Positions 24,101 to 36,318 of a stretch of DNA of 64,000 nucleotides are shown one piece after another (within the stretch, counting starts at the first letter, position 1; each line of letters opens with the position of its first letter). The notes beneath the pieces were generated by a model. The model had not been told where the DNA came from and did not search any database. It worked only from the letters and a program-made list of their open reading frames with translations. Source of the stretch: Plantago ovata (lineage: Eukaryota > Streptophyta > Magnoliopsida > Lamiales > Plantaginaceae); contig CM051456.1 in the NCBI GenBank assembly GCA_028274465.1, positions 8,247,545-8,311,544 on the forward strand. The letters run 5' to 3'. Made by a program: the position numbers and the translations under genes.

Positions 24101-27100
24101 TATCCATAAGTAGAGACAAAAATATCTTTCCTAGTGCAGGAATTAATGGCAGCTAACCATTAAACTGTTTCCGTAATGTGAATGAAAAACTGAAATTTGG
24201 ATACCACACAGTTTGCAAAAACTTGAGAAAAAAATGGCTAAGAATCCCTTTGACCGAGCACCCATAATCCTCCAGTATGTTCTGCACCTAATGGACCAAC
24301 AAAGTGCCTTAGAACTACTTTGAGGAAAATTGTACCTTGAAAATAGATGTTAAAGCCAGCAGTCGACTGGATACAAACACACACACAGAGAATGAAAACC
24401 AAGAAAAGCAATAAACTAGTATCAGCTAATTCCACATTACCTGCCTACCTCTACCTTTGCCATCTTTAGCACCTTCAATAATACCAGGAAGATCCAACAA
24501 CTGCCAGAAACAGATAGAACACGAAAAAATATTCACATGTTAAGAATTATGTCTAAGAATCGTATTCAATGCACATTTAGTATCTTGTCATCGGCAATGA
24601 TAAATGTAGTCTAATTTGTAAGTGATGGAGAGAAGATGAAATTTTAAAACAAGAAATTATGACTTTGACTTGCAAAACAATATGCATGAAATAGGAGAAG
24701 AGATAAAAATATAAGTAAAAGAAGTGCGCTTCAACTAGAACAAGGTTGTTTTATCAAATGAATTAATGAAATTATCTAATATCATATAGTGAGTATTACC
24801 AGAAATCTTGAAAAATAACAGAAAAGAGAAATAAAGTCTGAACAAGAATGCAAGAACAAAATATCCTTGCAAAATGGTTTGGAATGAAACAACTAATCTT
24901 TTTATGTTTAGAAACTATTCTGGATATTTGATATGCCCCACTAGGAGGCATAGTTATTTTACACTCCATACAGAGAGCAATCAGATTGGAATTAAAGAAG
25001 CAGGCTCCTACATTTACATGGTGATTAAAAAAACATAACCCAACTGAACGTTACAGACTTAACAAATGATTTCATACTACTACCGACTGTTGTATGAGTT
25101 ATGACTCATGACAATAGGAGATTAACTTGAAGAAACCGTACCTGATCCGAAATCGAGATATTTCAGGTGAACAAGAATGGTTGTTTATGTACTCATGTAA
25201 TTATTTAATGACACTCAACAGTTTATGAGATTTATGTTGTGATCACCTAGTAAGAGTGTATTCTACGAGTCGCATCACTTGACACAGCACGATATACAGA
25301 ATCTGTCACTAAATTCCAGACGTAACTTTTCTAGTCCAGACATGGAATACAAACTTGTGACCAATTAGAGGAGTCGTGACACAGTAGAACCACTTACGCT
25401 CAAGATTTTTTAGTTCACAAAACCACATAGTAGTAGTCGTGTAAACCTCTATTGCTTATCCCAAACCAATCAGCATTGATTAACATATGATTATGGTTTT
25501 CGTGTAAAGTGCGTCTTAGAGAAAAAGTGTTAACCACTTTTGCAGATAAAGTCAGATATTTTATTATCCTTAATTTCCAGGGGATCTTGCAGACCTGAAT
25601 TTTAGCTCCTCGGTACGTAATCACACCAGGAATGCAAGTTAAAGTAGTAAATTCATATGAAGCAACCTGCAGTGAAGAGAGGAGAAAAATAGTATCAGGG
25701 ATATCACTAATGCTTTAGCAACTTCAACTATAAACATAGATGGCCCAACTGTTCTGGATAAAGTGAGTCCAGAGTTATACTGGGTCTATTTGGATAAAGA
25801 AACAGAGGCAGAATCTAATTCATGGACTGCATTAACATAAAATGTTTTGTCCCAGTGTGTGTTTGCAACAATTTATATCTTGGCAAACGTATTGCCATCA
25901 CATTAATCGTTAAAATTTATAGCATCGCATAATGGATCACAAACCTCTGAAAACGTTCCGGTTAATTTGTTTAAGAGTGTTGACTTCCCAACTGAAGGGA
26001 AACCCACAAGGCCCACTCTTGAATCACCACTTTTTGTAACATCGAAACCTTCTCCAGCACCACCACCTCCCTTTGATGATGGTGTAAGAATCTCCCTTCG
26101 AAGTTTTGCAAGTTTTGCCTGTATAGATAAGTAATCCAAAAGGTTACTCAGCTTTTACATGATAGAGCTCAAAAGATGTATCATACTGCCAAATATTCAC
26201 ACAGAGTAACTGTGCATGATAAAGTACTGGTGAAATGCTCACAATAAGATTTCAGCACCCATGCATACGGTTGCACCAATAAACATAGAAAAGAAAAATT
26301 AAGATCACCTCAAGACCAGGATAAAATCGCTAGGGCCATAAAGAAGAAGTCCATGAATTAACTACTGATCACCATATTCCCCACCCCAAGTCCACTAGAA
26401 GAGGGTGATACAAAGGGATTAAAATACAGAGAAGTGCAATAATGTGTTCCAGAGATTGAGATATTAATATGTGAGTTCAGTACCAAAAAGTGACCAACCA
26501 CAAGATGGAGGAAAAAAATCAACATTGTGGTCCAATAAAACCAATCATGTATAAAATCGGATCGCAAATGATATCACAGACTTCACCACCTCAATCAACC
26601 GACGTACCCATCCGCAGCACCCCAAATCCCAATCAAGCAGTTAAGCTCCCAATCTAAGTACTCTCTTTGTTGCTAATTATCTAAGGTGTTAAGAGGCACA
26701 TTTTCACTTGAACAGAGCCTTGCAACAAAATTATGACTCTAAATGTATACAGCTAAACTGTCCCTAAATTTCTATTAGTGAACTAACTTCCTCCCATTCA
26801 CAATATTTTTTATTTTTTAACTGTTAGCTTCAAATCAATATTAAACCATCAACCAACTTCGAGAAAGGCAAACATTTCAATAGATCATGAAAATTAAAAA
26901 ATAAAATAAAAAATAAAAAAGAGCTGAGAAAGAGGGAGAAACGTACCTTTAGCAAACCAAGATGATGAGCAGTGGCTTTATTCTTCTGTGTTCTAGCCAT
27001 CTGCAACAGGAAAACAACCACCAAAAATCAGTAGTTTCTCAACAACAGAAAACATCATCTGAGAGAGAGAACAAAAGGTAAATTAATAGTATCGAGCTCT

Positions 27101-27151
27101 TAATTATACCTCATCTTCGATGTCTTTGATTTTCTGCATGATAGTCGACAT
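21120..27151 (-). CDS. developmentally regulated GTP-binding protein (DRG)
   Basis: Ten coding exons in transcription order: 27151-27110, 27000-26947, 26118-25945, 25666-25595, 24500-24441, 23829-23720, 23276-22977, 22766-22575, 21309-21258 and 21170-21120. The phases agree and give 368 residues. The start is [20 protein letters not shown], the usual N-terminus of plant DRG proteins. The GTPase domain has the P-loop GFPSVGKST (71-79), the G3 motif DLPG (117-120) and the G4 motif NKID (248-251). A C-terminal TGS domain (about 290-366) includes [19 protein letters not shown] and ends [15 protein letters not shown]. DRGs are OBG-family GTPases that associate with ribosomes and work with DFRP partners. 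The protein is cytosolic, with no targeting signal. Intron 8 (21310-22574) is unusual: it holds a duplicated splice acceptor and a long fold-back. Confidence 0.95.
21300..21560 (-). repeat. tandem duplication across the exon 9 splice acceptor of DRG
   Basis: Copy A (about 21300-21425) contains the first bases of coding exon 9 and its AG acceptor. Copy B (about 21428-21560) repeats it 128 bases further into intron 8, including the AG and about ten exon-like bases (first base at 21437). The copies differ by a few substitutions and small indels, and the pyrimidine-poor context is similar in both. Confidence 0.88.
22167..22395. repeat. 229-bp fold-back (MITE-like) in DRG intron 8
   Basis: Two arms of about 105 bases are near-perfect inverted complements around a short centre near 22281. 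The outer ends read 'tatcagtgtgctgac' and 'gtcagcacattgata', and the inner arms share 'ggtcaatatag' and its complement. The transcript would form one long hairpin on either strand. No coding potential. Confidence 0.9.
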
Positions 27152-28586
27152 TTTTCCTGCGAGATGAAGTGAAACGACGGCGTGTAGGTGCGGTGAGGTG
27201 GTAAACGGGAACCTGGAGCTGACAGATGGTGTATTGCCGGAGCACGGAGAGGGGGAAAAAGGGCAAACTAAGACACTCAAGACTCAAGAGAGAGTTCTAG
27301 AGACTCGACAGATTCAACTCATAAACTGGTCGGCCCATGAAAATGAAAATGTAACTGGGCCTCATGTAATTGATATTTCCACTTGGGCTCAGCAAAAGTC
27401 ACATAATGACGAAAATTGAAAGCAAGAGCGAGAGCGAAATTCAATGTTTATTTATAAAAATATATATACGAGAATGAGAGTTTTAGAATTAGAGTGTTAA
27501 TTGATTATTTAAAATTACTGTATGGAGGTAAAATTAGTTTATACTTTCTTATAAAATAAATTATATTGAAAAACACCATCAAATATTAAAAGTCCAACAT
27601 GAAAGTCTCATGATATGAAGCCCAACACAATTACAAACCCTATTACTTCATTTTTCGGTTAACTTTGACAACTGATATGCACTATAACAACATTCTCCGA
27701 ATGAAAATGGAGGCATTTAGGCAGTTTAGTTGGTTATTAAGGCATATGGATGGACTTATTGATGGTAAATATGCTAAAGTTGAAGAGAAATCAACAATAT
27801 TATTCTTGAAAATATTATTTGTCTCGGCGTCAACAATTGAATAATTGTGTGTGCACCACACAGTTAGTGTTTACTTTTACAAAACCTTAAAAATTGTTGG
27901 AGTTTGCACGATCTCCTCCTAGTAAAACCAATTCTCATTCAAGCATATGAACAAGAGGAGCCTTGAAACTATGTGGTAAGCATAGTGTTATTGACTGTTT
28001 ACTTATTTTACTCACGTCTATGCACTTCTCATTAGTCATTTCTCATCCCTATCTCCTCGAATATTCAGTCACCGTCCATTTTTCTCTTGACTGGAGTTGG
28101 AAATTCTTCTACCATCTCTAGTGTTGCTTGATAAACTGAAGACCTCATCTTCACTACAACATCGGGTAATATTCGTTTCGGGTAACAGAGCTTTAGATAA
28201 AGAAGCGATAGATTCAAACATCGCCAACGCAACTGTAAGTGAATAAGTTCTTCTCCGGTAGATTGGGTCCTTCTTCACTGAGTTTACTAATCTCCATTAT
28301 TCTGATTTTATTCCTCCATTTTCCTTAAATTATTGAGAAACAAATTAAAAATCCTTAAGGCGCGAATTAGTTATTCTTGTGTATTTTGAATTGGATTCAA
28401 CAGAGCGCGCACGGAACGGGATCGTTGGCCTGTTCTGGCGAATTATGTTACCTTGATTTTACCAAACGACCCCTTGCTAGTTACTTCTGCAAGGCTGGTT
28501 CCAACTTCCAAAACCCCATACCCCCAAATCAAATCCTAGAACCCTAGCCCCGAATTCAATCAACCACTCCGAAGAAGAAGAAGAAA
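27152..28586. other. divergent upstream region of DRG and mt rpl2
   Basis: The two genes are transcribed away from each other, about 1.4 kb apart. The first 150 bases would be the DRG leader, and 28480-28586 has the typical look of an rpl2 leader ('aaccctagcc', then repeated GAAGAAG before the ATG). An isolated minus-strand frame at 28069-28278 is not recognisable. Promoter elements cannot be assigned with confidence. Confidence 0.5.
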
Positions 28587-31500
28587 ATGGCGCTGTGCAG
28601 AAATCTTCTCCGCTCGATTCGTCACACTCTTCCTCCTCCTACACGTCTTTTCTCTACAGGTTAGTTACCTCGATCCCACCCACCTTTCTAATCTCGACGT
28701 ATTTATTTCACTCTGTCTGTACGTATATTTTCTTTCGGTTCTATGCTTGTAATTTTATGCAATGTAGTAATGAGTAGAATTTCGATCAAATCAATATAAC
28801 CCACCAAGGTTTTGCCCCCTTATTTGCCTTTTGCTTAGCATTTTATTGATTCACTGCGATTGAATTGGATTGGCAATACTGAAATAAGTACACTGCTGCT
28901 GAGTCGTCAAATTGACTTAGCTCACAGCTAAATTAGAGCTTTTTGTATGCAGATTTGTGTTTTTGATGCTGTGATCTGCAGGTGGAGGATTCGACACTGT
29001 AGAGCGTAAACCCGGTCAGTCAATGAAGTCTCTGATGAGCGAAATGGTCACTATGGACATCAGCTCCCAGATTGGAAGCTGTATGCCACTAGCAATGTTG
29101 AGAATTGGGACTCAGATCCACAACATAGAGCTTCGTCCGGGTCAGGGTGGTAAACTCGTACGTGCTGCAGGAACATCTGCAAAGATACTTAGCGAGCCAA
29201 ATAGAGCAACCAGGTAATTACGCAAAAGACACTATGAATAATTGGATATTCTTTCTAATAATTTTGGATAAATTTGAAGATAATTGATGGTTATCTATAA
29301 TATGACCCTTAAGAGACAGGGCAGAGATTCAGTTTAATTCTTAAGGAAATTGAACTAGCAAAGATGTTGTATATTAAGTTGTGAACCTAATAGTGATTTT
29401 ATTGGAACTCTATGTCCTTTACTGGGTTGATGTGTCTCAAAAGTCAAAAAACTTGGACCCGTGATTCAATGATGAGAAGTGGTGTAAGTGGCATCAAGGT
29501 TTCCGAGTAGTATATGGCATATCAAGGCCCATCCTTTAAAATTTTATGTATCTCTCTCTTTTTACTCTGCTTAGAGGTGTTTCTTCTTTTTCTAAAACCT
29601 GCCTGCTTTTTCAACCTTCTTTTTTGGCAGAATAGCCGTTCTAAGATTAGAGTTCGTGGAGCATGCTTTTTCTTTCATCGTTCTCTCTCTTTCCCTTAAA
29701 TGTATCAGTGTAAAAAGATGTCAAACACAGTTTTATTTAATTTCAGTTGTAATTCTAGGGCTATGTCTTCGTCTGCTTTATTTTGAAAGGAAATATTTTA
29801 CACCTAGAAAGATGCTTTTACTTCTGGCATATACCAACAACCAAGAAATAATGTAACTTATGCTTTTATTTATGCTTCATGACCTTGGTAGATGGTGTCT
29901 CGAACTTGTACTCTGCAATAAGAGTATAAGACTTGTAAATTCGGATTCTGTGAGCACCAGGTGCACAAGAATATCAGTGGTGCGTGTCAGCCTGGCAATC
30001 TCAGCTTATGGCTAGATTGGCTGAGCCCAAGTTTTCTATATGATCAATATTGAGCCGCATCCCTTGAGTTTGATTCATGATGAATCTTTACTTTTGTTTT
30101 TTAATGTGTATTTTATTACCATTTTCTTGTTCTCTTCCCTGCCGAGGGGAGGGGGGACGGGTTTCTTGATCTTTTCCCTGCCGAGGGGAGGGGGGGGGGA
30201 CGGGTTGTTAGTATTACGAAAAACTAGGTTTTTCTACACATTAGGAAAATAACTCCAAACATTTGGGTGGGTAGTTGTGTAGGTTTTACAATGATGTTGA
30301 TAAAATGTGGTTTACCCTAATATCTATAACAATTGAGCTTGTTTGTATGTGACTAATGTCGTTTCGTATAGTGATGTTAGTTTGCTGCTAGTTCAAAGAT
30401 TATCTTGCGAATAGTGGAAGCTTGCACTTAGTAATTACGGTTTCTTGTCTGGAAAGAACATTTATATGCCTGATAGATGTTTGACATCAAAATTATACTT
30501 GAGAAAGACTGGCCCTTTTCAAGTAAGCAACTCTAATAACCCATGCATTTTTTCACTGTCTTCTCACTGTGTGCGCATGATAATTGATCTCAGTTGGGAT
30601 ATTTCCATTATTTGGTAACTCTTTTTTGATTTTGTGGGTTGTTTTAATTATTCAAAAAGGTAGCTAAAACTTGGACCTTGGCCAGCCTGTTTGAGTAGAA
30701 GCTGATATGGAAAAGCAGTTTAAAGGAAACTTTAGTTCAGCTGGGTCATCTGTCATCCACCACTAGTACATTGCATGTGTTGATGGATTAATTGGATCCA
30801 CATCTCAATTTGCTATTCAGTACTCCTCCGTTTTAAATTAAACGTCACATTTATGTTTGGGTACGGAGACTAATTTATAGTGTAAAAGATAAAAGAATTA
30901 TTGTACAGAGTGGGAAAAAAGGTGACATTTTTAAGGGGGGAATAATACATAAAATAGTCATACGCCTTTTCTTTTTTCATTCTTCTTTTTCCAAACGCAC
31001 TTCTCCTGATCTCCTTATATCAAATTCTGTCCAGAGTAGGAACTTGACTGCACCCAGCCTGCAATAGACACCAACTATCCTAGTTACTCCATACTGAGTA
31101 TATACTAGTAGAGGCTTATAACTAACACAGGTTCATGATGAGGGGCTCGATTGTCAACGTGGCATATCATGTAAACTCTGTTCCACATGTTCCTGTGAAG
31201 TTGCATGTAACTTTGTCTGAAGGAATATCATATTATCAGCTTACATCATTATAAAATCACTACGGCATAAATTCATTAGGCTAGTTGATGCAAGTATAGT
31301 ATGAGCTGTGATAAGAACTAGTTCGGTTATAATAAACCTGGAATCTGCAGGGTGCGGCCAATCTTAAATGTGAGGGCCCTGTGTTTGTTCTTGTGTCAAT
31401 AAACTTCTAAATCTCAGCCCGGGCCAGAGACTTTAAGTTCCCCTTATAGAACAGGCTGGCCAAGGTCCAAGTTTTACCTATCACTGGAGTAAATATTTTC

Positions 31501-31869
31501 TGTTCATGTATTTCTTTTAGTTTCAGGTTTTAGCTAGTCATTAACTGTCCTACTTTTGACAGGTACTGTGAGATAAAATTGCCATCCGGAGAAAAGAAAC
31601 TGATAGACATAAGATGTAGGGCAACAGTAGGAATGGTGTCAAATCCACAACATGGTGCCAAGAAACTGAGAAAGGCTGGGCACAAGAGATGGCTGGGAAG
31701 GAGGCCGGTAGTGAGAGGTGTAGCAATGAACCCAATTGATCATCCTCATGGTGGTGGTGAAGGAAAGAGCAAGAGTGGTGGTAGTCATGGCCGAGGATCT
31801 CTTACTCCCTGGGGCAAACCTACCAAGTGTGGATATAAAACTGCAAAGCTCAAGAAGAGGAAGATCTAA
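28587..31869 (+). CDS. mitochondrial ribosomal protein L2, C-terminal half (nuclear-encoded)
   Basis: Three coding exons: 28587-28659, 28982-29213 and 31563-31869. They give 203 residues with matching phases. Residues 1-24, [20 protein letters not shown] and a few more, form an Arg-rich presequence of mitochondrial type. The rest is the C-terminal uL2 domain: [20 protein letters not shown], then [30 protein letters not shown] and [18 protein letters not shown]. The HPHGG loop is the conserved uL2 segment near the peptidyl transferase centre. The N-terminal uL2 RNA-binding half is absent. That fits the known fission of rpl2 in many eudicots, where the 5' half stays in mitochondrial DNA and the 3' half moved to the nucleus. 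Intron 2 is long (2.35 kb) and full of repeats. Confidence 0.93.
30130..30205 (+). repeat. GC-rich direct repeat in rpl2 intron 2
   Basis: Two copies of a segment reading 'ttccctgccgaggggagggg' and then 'gacgggtt' lie about 40 bases apart (about 30136-30164 and 30174-30205). The second has a longer G run. They are strikingly GC-rich in an AT-rich intron. Confidence 0.8.
30335..30956 (+). repeat. inverted duplication, copy B (partner at 20425-21018)
   Basis: This is the plus-strand partner of the block downstream of DRG, in opposite orientation on the chromosome. A 31-base piece of it (30661-30693, around 'cttggaccttggccagcct') recurs again in reverse at about 31449-31480. So a third fragment, or a terminal inverted repeat of an element of about 820 bp, lies in the same intron. 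Confidence 0.85.
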
Positions 31870-32950
31870 AGATGAGGACACTTTTACATTTTCCTTGAAT
31901 TGTGTTGTTTCGTTAGTGATTGAAGAAAAATAAGTTACATTTTGCTATAAGATTTTCTTCTGCTACTTCCTAGAGCTTATCGGTTACTAAGGTGTAGAGA
32001 TAGATATTCATTACCAAGACACGCAAATTTGGTGCAGAAGTAAGTTGTTGATGGCTTCGGCAGCCACTGTATCAGACTATCAGTAGTAGTGATTCTCCTG
32101 TCTGCCGTAAAGTGATTCTCCTGGCAAGAGTCTTTACCTTAAAGAATGCAATAAAATCTTACTACAATAAAACTACAAACTCATAAGAACAAAATTTCGT
32201 AGTCGATCTGAAGAAAATTGTCCAAACCATTTAGTCAGCAGAAATTGCACTCAAATGTAAATAATTAAATTAAAATCATAGAGACTTAAATAGGGATTTA
32301 TCAGGGTGTATTGTTGAGTTTTTATTTTTAATACTTCCTCCGTTATGTCATTAATTTAACTGTCCGTTTCACTTCAAGTTATTTCAAATCATACAATAAA
32401 AAAAAATTAAACATAATTTAAAATTTTATGTAATAAAACTAGAAAATTTATGTTCTTGCTATAAAGTTTATAATTATTATTTTTTATACGATTTTAATTT
32501 GAGGTGAAATTGAAGTTCTAAAAAGTCATAAAATGAAATCTTAAACTTATGGCAGGTATAGGAAAGATTAAAAATTTTAAATTGCAAGTGTATACTTCTA
32601 CATCTCCGATAATTTCAACTCATTTTCATCTCCAAATTGCTTGGCATTTCGCGCCCAGTCCACCCCCACCCCACAGTTGAGAACTTGAGATTATATAGTG
32701 AGTGACGAAATACTGAAAAGGATTCTTCATTGGAGTACGCTTCTCGCTTTCTTATTTTTAGTCTCAGAACTTCCAGGTCTGTTTGTAGCAGTTGGTCGAC
32801 TGAAGTCAGTTACTCCCTTTTGAATTTCCCTTTTCTCTTCTTCTTCAACTACTCACCTGAACACTAAAATTCTTCACATTCACAGCTCGGAATCAGCTTT
32901 TCAGGTTATTGGTTGCGAGATCTGACCGAGCCAAAGAGTTACGGCGCACT
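31870..32950 (+). other. rpl2 3' flank and MIS12 5' leader
   Basis: About 200 bases after the rpl2 stop are probably its 3' untranslated region. A solitary Stowaway-like end ('acttcctccgtta') lies at 32334 without a clear partner. From about 32700 a CT-rich leader begins; a donor GTAAGT at 32951 would splice to the acceptor at 33478, directly before the MIS12 ATG. Confidence 0.5.
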
Positions 32951-33478
32951 GTAAGTATCCAATTTTCCTTTTCCCTTTCGTGGTTTAGGGTTCTAGCAAT
33001 TTCAGTTTTCTGTAACTTATCCTCTTATATGGATTGTTATTCTTCTGATTTATCATTTTCTGATGCTATGACTATGAGATTAGAGGAATTACAGAAGATT
33101 CATTGGTACTAACAATATTTTCCATGCGTGATATTTTCAAATCTCAATTAGTCGTTGAAGGAAGCTATGCTTTAGAACAACTGAACAAGTCGATTCGTAA
33201 TTTTTTTAGCTATGCAGTATGATACTTGTACTAATAAATTATTTTCGATTAATCGGCTTTGCTAATACATAGAGTACCCTTGTTTGGGGTAATTGGAGCT
33301 TGCTTACCTTCTGCAAATCACGCTACATACAATTTGTGTCAATATTTGAAACTATTCATCCTCAAATTGTCTGAGAGTCGTATTATAGTGTGAATTTATG
33401 CTCAGGTCTACCCTCTGTGATAACTATTTTCTAAAACTTTGTTTAATTAAGTTATCGTGTCAATTGTATTGCTTACAG

Positions 33479-34234
33479 ATGATGGAAAATGCAAGTGGAA
33501 GTTCCAGCGCTAGCAAGAGTGAAGCTATATTTGAATCGTTGAATCTGAACCCAGAGCTTGTCATCAATGAGGCCCTCAATATAGTTGACGATCTCCTTGA
33601 CAAGGCTTTTGACTGCTTCCTCAAGGAAGCTTCTGTGCTTCTGAAAATCGAGGATTCTGATAGACAGGCTGAACTAAGCAAGGGTGTGACGCACATTAAG
33701 AATTTAATGCAATCGACCCTGGATCGCCACCTGGAGCGATGGGAAAAATACTGTCATCGTTTTTGTTTCCATGTTCCTGAAGGATTTTCTCTGCCCACTG
33801 TCAATGAGTCAACTACTAATGATTCATCAGTATTCGACTCTCTTGCTGACACTGATCTGGATGCAGAGTTGAATTCAGTGCGTGAAAAACTTGCTTTGGT
33901 TGGAAAAGAAACAGCTATGCTTACCAGAGAAGTGGATGTACTAGAGAGACAGTCTTCATCGAACAATCAATTGGCTGGATCTATTGATGAAGTATTGCAG
34001 TTGTACAAAATGCATGACACTTCTCAAGTTTTTCAAGAGCTTGCAACGATGGCATCAGAATTCCGGACCAAAGTGTTGAATATGAAAAGGAAAATGGAAG
34101 AGGACAACCAACATGGTAGGGTGGATAAACTACGTAGATCAAATGGTAACATCCTTGGGGTGCAGCATGGAAATGGAATACATGGTGTGAATCCGGACGA
34201 AATTGAGGCGTTTCTTGATGGATCTGCAAAGTGA
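33479..34234 (+). CDS. MIS12: kinetochore protein MIS12 homologue
   Basis: A single coding exon of 251 residues starts right after a splice acceptor (AG at 33477-33478); a second in-frame ATG follows at 33482. The N-terminal part SKSEAIFESLNLNPELVINE plus the helical DDLLDKAFDCFLKEAS stretch is the conserved Mis12 head. The middle has RFCFHVPEGFSLP, and residues about 150-225 are predicted coiled coil. The C-terminus is basic, then acidic. MIS12 is a subunit of the inner-kinetochore MIS12 complex that links CENP-C to NDC80. Length and layout match the plant family (Arabidopsis At5g35520). The intron before the ATG is non-coding. Confidence 0.9.
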   Translation: MMENASGSSSASKSEAIFESLNLNPELVINEALNIVDDLLDKAFDCFLKEASVLLKIEDSDRQAELSKGVTHIKNLMQSTLDRHLERWEKYCHRFCFHVPEGFSLPTVNESTTNDSSVFDSLADTDLDAELNSVREKLALVGKETAMLTREVDVLERQSSSNNQLAGSIDEVLQLYKMHDTSQVFQELATMASEFRTKVLNMKRKMEEDNQHGRVDKLRRSNGNILGVQHGNGIHGVNPDEIEAFLDGSAK

Positions 34235-36318
34235 AATTAGTGGCTGCATCACTGTCTTATATAACAGCATTGGTGATCATCCTGATTCTAGTTTGATGTT
34301 TTGGCACTGTAATCTGTTTGTGCTTGTCTACATTTGTCCTTCATTTCTTTGTTTCACCGTTTTGTCTTTCTTCTGTGTGTTTAGTTCGAGTACTCTCTAG
34401 TTATTAGGATTTGGGAAATCCAGAGATGATGGGAGTTTTCCTGCGCTCTGCTAGTTGTTTGCGCATATCCTTCTGCTAAGATTGTTGCAATTCTGACCTT
34501 TACCTGTATTTGTGTGCATAAAAGTTGGAGATGTCTATTTCGAATGCTTAAAGGAAACATACTTCACCTAGCGGTGCAACTTCCATGAGCCAAAAAGTAT
34601 CTTTGTTTGGGGGATTAACCGAGCAGTTGACCCAAGTCCAAGCTCAAGTGAGAATTTGAACTTTGAAGTTTGGAACTGGTAACTCCAACTAGGGAACTAC
34701 TGCAGAAAGTATGAATGAAACAGCCAGTATAAGTTCCATGACTCGAGAAAGACGAGAACATTAATACTGCCTTTTCTTTTTGTTGTTCGGGAACAATTTC
34801 ACGTTTCTTATCTATAATATTATGGGTATAATGATATAGGTCACTGAATATGCAACACAATGTAAGATGACTGGTGGTGTCTGGTTGGATGTCCTGAAGT
34901 GGTTAAGGGTGAAGAATCATGTACTACCTTGTACTTTGACAGAAGAAATGCAGTGGTCAGAGAGTAACAATGGGTCATTCTTGCCTTCAGAGGATCCGGA
35001 GTGGCTGATTCATTGAATTCTCTTACATGCAATTTAACCTTCAAATCCTAAACATGTTTTCAATTTACATCTTCATTCAACTGTACATTATTCTTTAACC
35101 TTTTCTTTGCAGAGCCTAAACTCTAGCCGAACACCGAGGATGTTCGTTGCTTATGGTAACACATAGGCAGATCCTCCGATGAGAAAATAGTACATGTACC
35201 AGCATCCTAACATGACAAAAATTCCGTGTTAAAATAGGAAAATATAAATTCCAAGACATGAATTTCCAATTCATCAAGAAACGATGCTACCATCCCCATT
35301 CCTCAATAATAATATCATGAGTTTTAACGAACCTTAACGAGTATGTTTGAGTCCTGCTCGACTTGTTAATAGAATAAGTTATACTTCCTCCATTTCTTTT
35401 ACAAGTTCTTAAGTGGTAAAAATTATTAAATTTAAGGAATAATGTTAAAAAAATTGATTTGTATGGGTATTTAATTTGTAAATGGGTGATAAATTAGATA
35501 AAATGGTTATAAAGAAGGAGAGATAAATAATAATAAATTATTTAGTGGACTAGAAACTTTACATTTTTTGACTTAGGAACTTTGTATTGGTACGCAAAAA
35601 AATGAAACTTAGAAACTTATTAATGAAATTGAGTGAGTATAAGTTAAGTTTGAACTCGTCCCGAATGACTTATCGAGCGAGCCAAACACTTGACAAGGCT
35701 CCACCTGGCGCCCGCATAACAAACTATTTGTAACATCGATGTTTGTTAGAATATAGTGATTGTTATTTGATGAAAATGATATAATAGTTTTTTTTCGAAA
35801 GATAAAATGATATAATAGTTGACGATATATGATTGATGTACGTAGTATTAATATTTAAAGAGTAAATAGTAGAAGTATATTTTTTGGGTATCGTTTGGAA
35901 TTTGTGGCATATGATGAATTTTAGCAAAGGTTGTGTTGTGAGCAGAGGTGTGCAAAATGTCCGAATTATGATCTTATAAAAATGTACTAATCAAAAGATC
36001 CAATTCGACTTGTATCGAATTTTGGATCATGTAATTTTATCATTTTTGGATTGAATCCGCAAATCTGATCCAATTATAATAATAGTTTAACTTATTTAAT
36101 TTATCATTTATTTTAAAAAAAATATTTTTTTAGTATTTGCAATAATTTTTAAGATGTCAGATTGTATTAAATTAAAATAGATAAGTTAAAGTTGAAAAAT
36201 TTAGATTTACATACTTAAACAATTTCTTATTAAATTAAAATTTTAATTTTTTTACAAATATCTATCAAATTTTCTTCAGTAAGTCAAGTTTATTAAATTT
36301 TTCTTAAATTAATCTTTA
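34235..36318. other. intergenic; duplicated MIS12 3' flank and a Stowaway-like element
   Basis: Bases about 34463-35285 recur in direct orientation at about 42331-42890. A probable Stowaway-like MITE occupies about 35385-35640 (ends 'acttcctccatttc' and 'gaaattgagtgagta'), with poorly conserved arms. Bases 35940-36310 are AT-rich with GATCC-type words and no gene. Confidence 0.6.
34463..35285 (+). repeat. direct duplication, copy 1 (copy 2 at about 42331-42890)
   Basis: Shared stretches include 'gttggagatgtctatttcga', 'ccgagcagttgacccaagtc' and 'ccaattcatcaagaaac'. Copy 1 has about 240 more bases (around 34790-35000), so copy 2 appears to carry an internal deletion. Copy 1 follows MIS12 and copy 2 follows the F-box/LRR gene region, about 7.9 kb away. 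Confidence 0.88.

Noticed and set aside
24064..24136. Possible 73-bp CACTA-type MITE in DRG intron 5
   Set aside because: The ends CACTACAAAAAGG and CTTTCCTAGTG are suggestive, but no 3-bp target duplication is visible and the arms pair poorly.
28069..28278. Minus-strand frame of 69 codons upstream of rpl2
   Set aside because: The composition is plausible for protein, but there is no recognised domain, no partner exon and no promoter evidence.
32334..32550. Single Stowaway-like end
   Set aside because: The matching right-hand end is not found, so a complete element cannot be supported.
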